Shown here: piece by piece, positions 1 to 6,672 of the stretch
Position numbering within the stretch: the stretch's first letter is position 1
Layout of the letters: the number at the start of each line of letters is the position of its first letter
DNA from: Candidatus Poseidonia sp.
GTDB lineage: Archaea > Thermoplasmatota > Poseidoniia > Poseidoniales > Poseidoniaceae
Length of the DNA: 7,025 nt
NCBI GenBank assembly: GCA_013330155.1
Contig: DUIU01000209.1
Coordinates: forward strand, 2,197-9,221
Reading direction: 5' to 3'
Position numbers and translations under genes: made by a program
The notes under the pieces: generated by a model
Told to the model about the DNA's origin: nothing
Databases searched by the model: none
What the model saw: the letters and a program-made list of their open reading frames with translations, nothing else

Positions 1-242
1 TGTCCAACCTTTACAATCCCGATGGCGAAGAGGAGTTGCATTCCACACTCCGTTCGCTACTCAACAACAAATCCGTTGGTATCATGGTGGTCGACTCCGC
101 CGTGATGGCCACGGTGTCCGACCGATTGCGAGATCAATTGTCGGCGTCCGTCTCCCCCACCGTGCTCGGCATCGGAACGGAGGAAGACACCACCTTGCGA
201 GACACCATTCGCAAGGCAATAGGAGTCGATTTGTGGAAGTAA
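1..242 (+). CDS. atpF: A/V-type ATP synthase subunit F, C-terminal part (5' end outside window)
   Basis: This is the small central-stalk subunit of the archaeal A1Ao ATP synthase. It sits with subunit D inside the A3B3 head on the cytoplasmic side. The frame is open from base 3 to the TAA at 240-242, giving 79 residues. Full-length family members are about 100 residues, so the N-terminal strand and helix lie upstream of the window. The family pattern is visible: a '[18 protein letters not shown]' stretch (GIxxIxxxxA, then a basic helix), a 'PTVLGIG' strand, and the typical ending 'IRKAIGVDL'. A TTG at 36 could be read as a start, but the homology runs through it. The identification rests largely on the C-terminal signature and on the position directly before atpA, where F lies in the archaeal F-A-B-D order. 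The gap to atpA is about 30 bases, consistent with co-transcription. Confidence 0.9.
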   Translation, partial: SNLYNPDGEEELHSTLRSLLNNKSVGIMVVDSAVMATVSDRLRDQLSASVSPTVLGIGTEEDTTLRDTIRKAIGVDLWK

Positions 243-260
243 TGTTCCAACCCAAAACAC

Positions 261-264
261 GAGG
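261..264 (+). promoter_or_regulatory. Shine-Dalgarno sequence that decides the atpA start
   Basis: GAGG at 261-264 directly abuts an ATG at 265, which leaves no spacer for that codon. It lies 9 bases before the in-frame ATG at 274. This favours 274 as the true start of atpA and a protein of 579 rather than 582 residues. Confidence 0.6.
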
Positions 265-273
265 ATGAAGAAA

Positions 274-2013
274 ATGAGCAATGAAGGAGTGATTTACCGA
301 ATTTCGGGACCTGTCGTAACCGCCACAGGCATGAATGCTGCAATGTATGACGTTGTACGTGTTGGCCATGAAGGTTTGATGGGTGAAGTGATTGAACTGC
401 ACGGCGAGAAAGCCGTTATTCAGGTCTACGAAGACACCTCAGGTATTCGTCCTGGCGAACCTGTGTTGAACACCGAAGAAACATTGTCAGTTTCCTTGGG
501 CCCCGGCCTCTTGACTCAGATTTACGACGGTATTCAGCGACCCCTTGCTACCCTTGAGGAAGTCATGGGTGTGTTCATCACCCGTGGTGTTGATGCTGAC
601 GCTTTTGACATGGAAAAGACCTGGACCTTTGAACCTCAAGTGGCCAAGGGCGACGACGTGGTGAGCGGGCAAGTGATTGGACACGTCCAAGAGACCGAAA
701 CCATCGTTCACAAAATCATGGTTCCACCCGGAAAGGGCGGGAAAGTCAAGAGCATTGAATCCGGTGATTTCAACGTCACACAAACGGTCTGCGTTCTTGA
801 AGACGGCAGCGAGCTTCAAATGATGCAAAAGTGGCCTGTTCGAACCCCTCGACCTTTCACCCAGAAGTACGCTCCTGATACTCCACTTGTTACGGGCATG
901 CGCATTCTGGACTTCCTGTTCCCCCTTGCTAAGGGTGGTGCAGCGGGCATTCCCGGACCATTTGGTTCAGGAAAGACCGTCACCCAGCAATCCCTCGCAA
1001 AGTATTCCGATGCACAACTTGTTGTCTACATCGGATGCGGTGAGCGTGGCAACGAGATGACCGAAGTGTTGGACGAGTTCCCTCACCTGATCGACCCGAA
1101 CACCGGTAAGCCACTCATGAACCGAACCGTCATGATTGCCAACACCTCCAACATGCCTGTGGCTGCTCGTGAGGCTTCGGTGTACACTGGAATCACCATC
1201 GCCGAGTACTTCCGTGATATGGGCTACGACGTGGCTCTCATGGCCGACTCCACCTCTCGCTGGGCTGAAGCCATGCGTGAAATTTCCTCTCGTCTTGAGG
1301 AAATGCCTGGTGAGGAAGGATACCCTGCTTACCTCTCTTCAAGAATCGCTGAGTTCTACGAACGAGCTGGCCGTGTTGAAACCTTGAATGGCGACGACGG
1401 CTCAGTCACCGTTATTGGTGCAGTGTCTCCGCCTGGCGGCGACATCTCTGAACCGGTCTCCCAAGGTACGCTTCGTATCGTGAAGGTGTTCTGGGGTCTT
1501 GACGCTGGACTGGCTCGACAACGCCACTTCCCGGCCATCAACTGGCTCAACTCCTACTCGTTGTACCCGCAGAGTCTCGACCAATGGTTCCGCGACAACA
1601 TCGCTCAAGATTTCCCTGAGATTCGAACACAGATCAGCGGTCTTCTTCAGATTGAAGCCGAGTTGCAAGAAATCGTCCAACTGGTCGGTTCCGATGCTCT
1701 ACCGGTGGACCAACAATTGACGTTGGAAGTCGCTCGTATGATTCGTGAGTTCTTCCTTCAGCAAAACGGGTTCCACGAAGTTGATGCTTACTGTGATATC
1801 CATCTTCAATACCACATGGCCAAAGCCATTCTTTCCTTCCAAGAAGCCGCCAAAGGCGCCATGGCTGACGGTGCACTGCTCAACGACGTTGTCAACGTGC
1901 CTGCCCGCTCGGACTTGATGCGTGGTCGGTTCGAGAAGGGATACATCGACCGTATCGAAGCCATGGTCAAAGAGATGACCGAACAAATCGCCAACGCCGT
2001 GGAGGCCAACTGA
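274..2013 (+). CDS. atpA: A/V-type ATP synthase catalytic subunit A
   Basis: This is the catalytic nucleotide-binding subunit of the A1 head. Three copies alternate with subunit B and make or hydrolyse ATP at the A/B interfaces. It has 579 residues from ATG 274, close to the usual ~580-590. Residues ~1-70 form the beta-barrel ('[15 protein letters not shown]'). Residues ~110-190 are the 'non-homologous' bulge that distinguishes A from F-type beta subunits. The P-loop GPFGSGKT is at 228-235 with K234 and T235, in the archaeal form with serine. The GERGNE motif at 256-261 carries the catalytic glutamate (E257). Walker B is '[14 protein letters not shown]' (about 320-333), and the '[10 protein letters not shown]' loop is at about 385-394. 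All key residues are present. No intein interrupts the P-loop, as happens in some archaeal and yeast orthologues. The ATG at 265 adds three residues but has no spacer after the SD. The stop codon is followed at once by the atpB ribosome site, indicating tight coupling. Confidence 0.98.
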   Translation: MSNEGVIYRISGPVVTATGMNAAMYDVVRVGHEGLMGEVIELHGEKAVIQVYEDTSGIRPGEPVLNTEETLSVSLGPGLLTQIYDGIQRPLATLEEVMGVFITRGVDADAFDMEKTWTFEPQVAKGDDVVSGQVIGHVQETETIVHKIMVPPGKGGKVKSIESGDFNVTQTVCVLEDGSELQMMQKWPVRTPRPFTQKYAPDTPLVTGMRILDFLFPLAKGGAAGIPGPFGSGKTVTQQSLAKYSDAQLVVYIGCGERGNEMTEVLDEFPHLIDPNTGKPLMNRTVMIANTSNMPVAAREASVYTGITIAEYFRDMGYDVALMADSTSRWAEAMREISSRLEEMPGEEGYPAYLSSRIAEFYERAGRVETLNGDDGSVTVIGAVSPPGGDISEPVSQGTLRIVKVFWGLDAGLARQRHFPAINWLNSYSLYPQSLDQWFRDNIAQDFPEIRTQISGLLQIEAELQEIVQLVGSDALPVDQQLTLEVARMIREFFLQQNGFHEVDAYCDIHLQYHMAKAILSFQEAAKGAMADGALLNDVVNVPARSDLMRGRFEKGYIDRIEAMVKEMTEQIANAVEAN

Positions 2014-2020
2014 GGAGAGG
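2014..2020 (+). promoter_or_regulatory. Shine-Dalgarno sequence of atpB
   Basis: GGAGAGG begins directly after the atpA stop codon (TGA 2011-2013) and ends 6 bases before ATG 2027. It is a strong site with ideal spacing, so ribosomes finishing atpA are well placed to reinitiate on atpB. It also excludes later in-frame starts. Confidence 0.75.
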
Positions 2021-2026
2021 AAGAAG

Positions 2027-3406
2027 ATGACTGGAAAAGAATACCGAACCATTACCGACGTGAAAGGACCTCTGGTCTTTTTGAACAAAACCGAGCCCGT
2101 TGCGTTTGGTGAAATCGTTACCCTCCGCCTCGCCAATGGCGACATCAAGAACGGACAGGTGCTTGACACCTCCGACGACTTGGTGATTGTCCAAGTGTTC
2201 GAAGGAACAGCCAAAATCAACCGAGAGACCGGTGTCACCTTCATGGGCGATGTGTTCAAACTCCCCGTGAGTACCGACCTCATCGGACGTATTTTGGACG
2301 GCGCTGGCCGTCCTCGTGATGGCGGACCTGAGATTGTTGCTGAAGAGAAAGCGGACATCATCGGTGCGGCCATCAACCCGTACAGCCGACAATCACCCCA
2401 CGATTTCATTCAAACGGGTATTTCAGCCATTGACTGCTGTACGACCCTCGTTCGTGGACAAAAACTCCCGATCTTTTCTGCTTCGGGTCTCCCCCACAAC
2501 GACATTGCTTTGCAAATCGCTCGTCAAGCCAAGTTGAAGGGCTCCGATGAGGAGTTCATTGTGGTGTTCTGCGCCATGGGTATCACCGCTGAAGAATACA
2601 ACTTCTTCCGTTCCGACTTGGAGCGAACCGGTGCGCTTGAGAACGCTGTGTTGTTCGTTAACCTTGCAGACGACCCAGCCGTTGAGCGAATCATCACCCC
2701 TCGTCTCGCTTTGACCGCTGCAGAATACCTGGCTTTCGAGAAGGATTACCACGTTCTGGTGATTTACACTGACATGACCAACTACTGCGACGCTCTTCGT
2801 CAAATCGGTGCTGCTCGTGAAGAAGTTCCCGGCCGACGTGGATACCCAGGATACATGTACACCGACCTGGCCATGCTCTACGAGCGTGCAGGTATCGTGA
2901 AAGGCAAGAAGGGTTCCATCACTCAATTCCCAATTTTGACGATGCCCGGAGACGATATCACTCACCCCATTCCCGACTTGTCGGGGTACATCACGGAAGG
3001 TCAGATTGTTATCAGCCGTGAGTTGCATCAACAAGGAATCTATCCGCCGATCAACGTTCTCCCATCGTTGTCCCGTTTGATGGGTTCCTGTATTGGAGCA
3101 GAGACCACTCGTGAAGACCACAAGTCTGTCTCCGACCAAATGTACGCTGCTTACGCTCAAGGTCGAGAACTCCGCGGGCTTGTCGCCATCGTCGGTGAAG
3201 ACGCCCTCAATGAACGTGATAAGCAACTTCTTGACTTCTCTGGTGTCTTTGAAGACCGCTTCCTACGACAGTCCCGTGATGAAGACCGAACCATCGAGGA
3301 GACCCTTGATTTGTGCTGGAACCTCATGTCCTCCATCGATACCAAGTACCTCGTTCGCCTTGACCAAAAGTGGATTGAAAAGTACCATCCTGACAACCGA
3401 GAGTGA
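2027..3406 (+). CDS. atpB: A/V-type ATP synthase non-catalytic subunit B
   Basis: This is the regulatory, non-catalytic partner of subunit A in the A3B3 head. It helps form the nucleotide site at the A/B interface. It has 459 residues, the normal family length. The N-terminal barrel begins '[14 protein letters not shown]' (6-19). The nucleotide domain carries '[17 protein letters not shown]' (145-161), the position equivalent to a P-loop. The lack of a GxxxxGKT there is normal for B and not a defect. Later motifs are '[18 protein letters not shown]' (265-282), '[18 protein letters not shown]' (305-322) and 'PSLSRLM' (346-352). R350 in the last motif is the likely arginine finger reaching into the A subunit site. 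The C-terminal helical domain ends 'IEKYHP'. The gap from atpA is 13 bases. I see no truncation or frameshift. Confidence 0.98.
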   Translation: MTGKEYRTITDVKGPLVFLNKTEPVAFGEIVTLRLANGDIKNGQVLDTSDDLVIVQVFEGTAKINRETGVTFMGDVFKLPVSTDLIGRILDGAGRPRDGGPEIVAEEKADIIGAAINPYSRQSPHDFIQTGISAIDCCTTLVRGQKLPIFSASGLPHNDIALQIARQAKLKGSDEEFIVVFCAMGITAEEYNFFRSDLERTGALENAVLFVNLADDPAVERIITPRLALTAAEYLAFEKDYHVLVIYTDMTNYCDALRQIGAAREEVPGRRGYPGYMYTDLAMLYERAGIVKGKKGSITQFPILTMPGDDITHPIPDLSGYITEGQIVISRELHQQGIYPPINVLPSLSRLMGSCIGAETTREDHKSVSDQMYAAYAQGRELRGLVAIVGEDALNERDKQLLDFSGVFEDRFLRQSRDEDRTIEETLDLCWNLMSSIDTKYLVRLDQKWIEKYHPDNRE

Positions 3407-3427
3407 GCACGAGGCAACCCAAACGAA

Positions 3428-3435
3428 GGAGGTGA
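3428..3435 (+). promoter_or_regulatory. Shine-Dalgarno sequence of atpD
   Basis: GGAGGTGA is an extended match to the consensus anti-SD complement and the strongest ribosome site in the window. It ends 6 bases before ATG 3442. A second ATG at 3438, in another frame, is only 2 bases away and leads to a stop within about ten codons, so spacing selects 3442. Confidence 0.8.
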
Positions 3436-3441
3436 GAATGC

Positions 3442-4059
3442 ATGGCACTGGACATCAAACCAACCCGTAGCGAACTCATCAAGCTCAAGGCCCGCATCAA
3501 GCAAACCAAGAACGGTTACAAACTCTTGAAAATGAAGCGTGATGGTCTCTTTCACGAGTTCCGGACTCTGCTTTCTGAGATGATCAAAGCCAAGCGGGAC
3601 TTGACCGATGCCTACCGATTGGCAAAGACTCGAATCGATTTGGCCAATGCCATTGAAGGAGGGCTCGCCGTTCGAGCTGCTGCCATTGCGAACTCGGCTC
3701 ACCCCGAGGTTGAAGTTGAGCGCCGCAACATCATGGGTGTCGTGGTTCCCAGCGTCACAGGAAGCAACCTCAAGTCGACCTTTTCGGAGCGAGGTATCGG
3801 TTTCATCGGTTCATCGCCTTACATCGACGAAGCCAGTGATTCCTTCAGCGAATTGATTGAAAAAATTGTCAAGGCTTCTGAAATGGAAGCAACACTCAAG
3901 CGGCTCTTGGCTGAGATTGAAGCAACGAAGCGCCGTGTTAACGCTCTCGAGTTCAAAGTGATCCCTGAGTTGGAAGAAGCCAAGGTCTTCATTCAACTCC
4001 GCCTTGAAGAGATGGAGCGCGAAGAAACCTTCCGTCTCAAGCGATTCAAGAACAAGTGA
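3442..4059 (+). CDS. atpD: A/V-type ATP synthase subunit D (central rotor shaft)
   Basis: Subunit D is the gamma-like coiled-coil axle that rotates inside the A3B3 head and, with F, transmits torque from the membrane ring. It has 205 residues, typical of the ~200-210 family range. The N-terminal helix carries the diagnostic 'PTRSELIKLKARIKQTKNGY' (residues 6-25), followed by 'LLKMKRDGL'. The C-terminal helix (about 150-205) is rich in Glu, Lys and Leu and ends 'REETFRLKRFKNK', also diagnostic. The two long charged helices would pair as the antiparallel coiled coil. The middle section (about 85-135) is the less conserved globular part. The gene follows atpB by 35 bases and is normally the last ATPase gene of the archaeal operon, as appears to be the case here. 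Confidence 0.96.
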   Translation: MALDIKPTRSELIKLKARIKQTKNGYKLLKMKRDGLFHEFRTLLSEMIKAKRDLTDAYRLAKTRIDLANAIEGGLAVRAAAIANSAHPEVEVERRNIMGVVVPSVTGSNLKSTFSERGIGFIGSSPYIDEASDSFSELIEKIVKASEMEATLKRLLAEIEATKRRVNALEFKVIPELEEAKVFIQLRLEEMEREETFRLKRFKNK

Positions 4060-4067
4060 GGACCCAG

Positions 4068-4087
4068 GATTCCCTAACGAGGGATTC
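4068..4087 (+). other. Small imperfect hairpin between atpD and the next gene
   Basis: The arms GATTCCCT (4068-4075) and AGGGATTC (4080-4087) can pair with one T-T mismatch around an AACG loop. It starts 8 bases after the atpD stop. No T-rich tract follows, so it is not a typical archaeal or intrinsic terminator. It could be an mRNA-processing or stabilising element at the end of the ATPase message, or chance. The rest of the 69-base gap shows only the ribosome site of the next gene, and I found no convincing TATA/BRE promoter. Confidence 0.3.
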
Positions 4088-4114
4088 ATGGAGGATGGGC
4101 CGTACAGAGGCAAT

Positions 4115-4121
4115 AAGGGGG
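4115..4121 (+). promoter_or_regulatory. Purine-rich ribosome site supporting a TTG start
   Basis: AAGGGGG ends 7 bases before TTG 4129, the first possible start after the in-frame TAA at 4114-4116. The ATG at 4124 is only 2 bases from the site and is in another frame that stops after about 30 codons. Confidence 0.5.
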
Positions 4122-4128
4122 CCATGTC

Positions 4129-6663
4129 TTGGACGATTCACTGGTTGAAATCGAACCTGGATTGGCCCATCACAAGAAGGCATGGTCTCAGCATGATCTG
4201 CTGGCCTCAACCCTGAGCGAATATGTCAATGTCCTAAGGAAAAATGGAGGCCGTTGGCCTGCTTGGCAGGTTGCATCCTCCGACGAAACCATCCATGACG
4301 ACTTGATCAAACTCAACGCACACCTTGAGAAGTTGGGCTGGATGGGGAAACTCACTCAGGACGAAGAATGGGTCATCACGGTCTTCCCCGCCCCTGAACG
4401 TCAGTTCCCTCGCATGAACTCTGTTCTGATGTTTTGGGGTCTCTCTTTGCTGACCCTCACCCTTGCCGGCGACCATTGGATGTCCAACGCCCGTCCGACC
4501 GAAGGTTGGTTTCACTCCTCTTCCCTCATCGATGCCCTCCTTGGATACACCCTTCCAGTCCTCCTCGTTCTTCTCGTTGCGAGCCAAATTCAGCGCAACG
4601 TTGCTGCCCGATACGGTGTCCGCAGCGGTCATCTTATGCCCGTTCCAGATTTCACCATCGCCCTCTACGCTCTGGGCTTGTTCCCTTCATCGTGGCTGTT
4701 TTGGCCTTTTGGATTGCTCTTGATTCCAACCATGCCCCGCATGGATGCAAGGCCTTGGCCTGACCGAGCATCAATCGGATTTACCGCCCTCACCGTTCCT
4801 CTTGTGTTGGGATTCGCGGGCGTCATCATGATGTTGATGGGGCTTTCCATGACGCCGGAATACCTCGCCTCAAACGCCATGCCGTTGGTCTCTGTTCCAC
4901 CGCTTTTCATCTCGCTGTTTGCAGAACCGCTTCTCGGAAACGATGCCTTCATCCGTCTTCTGTGGGCTCATCCTTGGGTGCATGCAGGTGGAATGTTGAT
5001 GCTTTTCGCATGGGTCTCCATGCTTCCTATCCCCACCTTCCCCGGAGGTCGCCTCCTCATTGCTCGCATGGGGCTCTTGGATGCGCGCAGCTCAAGCACG
5101 CAAAGCCTGATTCTTGTTGCAACCCTGTTCTGCGCCTACGTGTTTGGCGTGTTTGAGCAATTTTCCTTGTGGTTCCTCGTCTTCGCCTTGTTGCTTCCGC
5201 TTCTCTTTTTCTTTGGAACTGACCTTCGAATCCCTCTGCTCCTCGACGAAACAAATGGCCTCTCTGAGGCCGACCATGGTCGCATGGGGCTTTTGCTCCT
5301 CCTCGTCTTCCTCTTGCTTTTGCCCGCAGCCCAACCTGTTCTTCACGAGTCGACCTGGGATGACCCGTTGACCCACGAACTCAATGCCCCAGAAACGGCC
5401 ATTCTGCAAGAAGATGGCATGTGGCTTTCATCGACCGAAATTCGCATCACGAATCCCTCGGCTTTGGCCAAATCTTTCGCAGTGGGGGCGTTTCTTGAAC
5501 GGCCCGGCCAAGGGTGGACCGTTTCTTGGGATTGCGACGGAGAGACCACCTACAACCTCAACGGCCAAGGATGCGGTTCCGACCTCTTACCGAAGCGGAC
5601 GGCCTTTTTCTGGATGAACCTCACGTGGGATGCTCCAACTCAACCCACACTCGCAAACCTCAGTTATGTCGTTTCGATGAACGATGACTACGAGGTGGTC
5701 GAAACCCATGTGCGACCTGCTCTCGAGGTCGTTCCCTCCACGCACTGGTACGATGTACCGGCTGGCGCCTACGTCCACCGATGCATAGACCTGCACGGTT
5801 CCCTTCTGAATTCCACGTACCTCAGCATGAGCGTCGAAGCATCAAACATCGACGGCCTTCAAACTCAATTGGTGAGTGCCGTCGATGGTGTTGGATTGGA
5901 ACAAAACATGACCGATGTTCCTGAAACATTCTGCCTTGAGGGGCTGGACCCCCTGGTCTTCGAATCTTCCATGGGAGCATTGACCATCAATAACGACACC
6001 TTCTTGCCCCAGCTCCCCGAACGCCGGGCGTTGGTTGCCCATGTGCCTGAGGAGGGATGGTTAATCCATGCAGAGGACGGTCAATCATGGGAAGCACTCC
6101 TTGGTGAAGGCGGTGTTCTTTCCATGGACGCTGACCATTGCCCGATCAATTCCAGCATCAGCACGCCAGCTCGGCCACAAGACGGAAGTGCTTGGATTTG
6201 GGACACAAAGGTACGCACTTCGGGTGACATTCCCCTGATTGAATCCAATCAAAACTTGACTTTGCTCATGTCGGAAGGCGCCAACATGTCACTTTGCAAA
6301 GATTTGTTCAATCCGTATCCCTCAATCACTTTCCCAGTGGTTGAAGGGCCAGAGTTGATGGTTTCGTGGATGGGCACAACTTCTCGGTTTTGGACCACGC
6401 CTTGGGCCATTGCTACCAACGGGACGGTGCTCAACACTGGAATGACGTCGTTTACCATTCATAATCCAAACAACATCAGTGTGCCGTTGCGTTTGGACCG
6501 AGGCGGCAGTTTTGGTGAGGATTGGGGGCATAATTGGGATGGAGATTTCCTTGCTCCTGGAGACACGTCGTTTGAATTGACGCCACCGAGTGCCCCGTTA
6601 GCAACCATGTGGCTCTCGTACGAAGCAGGAGCGGTGGTGCTCCATCTTTCCAGTTATCAGTGA
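4129..6663 (+). CDS. Site-2-protease-like (M50, EGY1-type) membrane protein with degenerate active site and large C-terminal ectodomain
   Basis: An 844-residue protein, numbered from TTG 4129. Residues ~20-95 are a cytosolic domain like the one before the membrane part of EGY1-type M50 proteases ('LEKLGWMGKL', 'EEWVITVFPAPE'). Residues ~97-404 hold about eight or nine hydrophobic segments in M50 order: 'LSLLTLTLAG' (105-114), 'GYTLPVLLVLLV' (139-150), 'NVAARYGV' (157-164), 'MPVPDF' (170-175), 'HPWVHAGG' (281-288), 'MLPIPTFPGGRLL' (298-310). The catalytic residues are missing. HEXXH is replaced by ASQIQ (151-155), AGP by TVP (222-224), and the LDG aspartate by P305. Residues ~405-844 are a polar region, probably outside the cell, with ten N-X-S/T sequons and six cysteines. 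It looks like a string of beta-sandwich domains whose family I cannot name. It is therefore a likely pseudoprotease that binds or regulates membrane proteins; the partner is unknown. The frame is intact, so it is not a decayed gene. Automated annotation would probably call it an M50 peptidase. Confidence 0.75.
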   Translation: MDDSLVEIEPGLAHHKKAWSQHDLLASTLSEYVNVLRKNGGRWPAWQVASSDETIHDDLIKLNAHLEKLGWMGKLTQDEEWVITVFPAPERQFPRMNSVLMFWGLSLLTLTLAGDHWMSNARPTEGWFHSSSLIDALLGYTLPVLLVLLVASQIQRNVAARYGVRSGHLMPVPDFTIALYALGLFPSSWLFWPFGLLLIPTMPRMDARPWPDRASIGFTALTVPLVLGFAGVIMMLMGLSMTPEYLASNAMPLVSVPPLFISLFAEPLLGNDAFIRLLWAHPWVHAGGMLMLFAWVSMLPIPTFPGGRLLIARMGLLDARSSSTQSLILVATLFCAYVFGVFEQFSLWFLVFALLLPLLFFFGTDLRIPLLLDETNGLSEADHGRMGLLLLLVFLLLLPAAQPVLHESTWDDPLTHELNAPETAILQEDGMWLSSTEIRITNPSALAKSFAVGAFLERPGQGWTVSWDCDGETTYNLNGQGCGSDLLPKRTAFFWMNLTWDAPTQPTLANLSYVVSMNDDYEVVETHVRPALEVVPSTHWYDVPAGAYVHRCIDLHGSLLNSTYLSMSVEASNIDGLQTQLVSAVDGVGLEQNMTDVPETFCLEGLDPLVFESSMGALTINNDTFLPQLPERRALVAHVPEEGWLIHAEDGQSWEALLGEGGVLSMDADHCPINSSISTPARPQDGSAWIWDTKVRTSGDIPLIESNQNLTLLMSEGANMSLCKDLFNPYPSITFPVVEGPELMVSWMGTTSRFWTTPWAIATNGTVLNTGMTSFTIHNPNNISVPLRLDRGGSFGEDWGHNWDGDFLAPGDTSFELTPPSAPLATMWLSYEAGAVVLHLSSYQ

Positions 6664-6666
6664 GGG
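6662..6666 (+). promoter_or_regulatory. Shine-Dalgarno sequence for the reductase, overlapping the upstream stop codon
   Basis: GAGGG overlaps the TGA stop (6661-6663) of the membrane-protein gene and ends 6 bases before the ATT at 6673. That spacing matches the other ribosome sites here. The first canonical start, GTG 6685, is 18 bases away, which is too far. Confidence 0.5.
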
Positions 6667-6672
6667 ATTGGC

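Noticed and set aside
36..242. A separate small gene starting at TTG 36
   Set aside because: The subunit F homology continues upstream of 36 to the window edge, so this is an internal codon of a truncated gene.
955..978. Possible intein at the atpA P-loop
   Set aside because: The GPFGSGKT motif is continuous and the protein has the standard length, so no intein is present.
1699..2409. 236-codon minus-strand frame across the atpA-atpB junction
   Set aside because: A shadow of the two ATPase genes, with no plausible ribosome site or protein family.
2459..2509. Missing P-loop in atpB as a sign of an inactive subunit
   Set aside because: B subunits of A/V-type ATPases normally lack the Walker A sequence. 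The '[11 protein letters not shown]' form is the family norm.
2423..3226. 267-codon open frame on the minus strand inside atpB
   Set aside because: It lies wholly within a conserved, certain gene. Its translation shows no recognisable motif, and long antisense frames are common opposite genes with this codon bias.
4004..4216. 70-codon plus-strand frame bridging atpD and the membrane-protein gene
   Set aside because: It overlaps the well-conserved end of atpD in another frame and shows no family features. Its last part merely includes the ATG at 4124.
5281..5335. CT-rich low-complexity run
   Set aside because: It is explained by a leucine-rich transmembrane segment (about residues 386-404) encoded with CTC, CTT and TTG codons.
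4129..6663. The S2P-like gene as a decaying pseudogene
   Set aside because: The frame is open for 844 codons with conserved non-catalytic family residues and an orderly ectodomain. The losses are confined to active-site motifs, which fits a pseudoenzyme better than gene decay.
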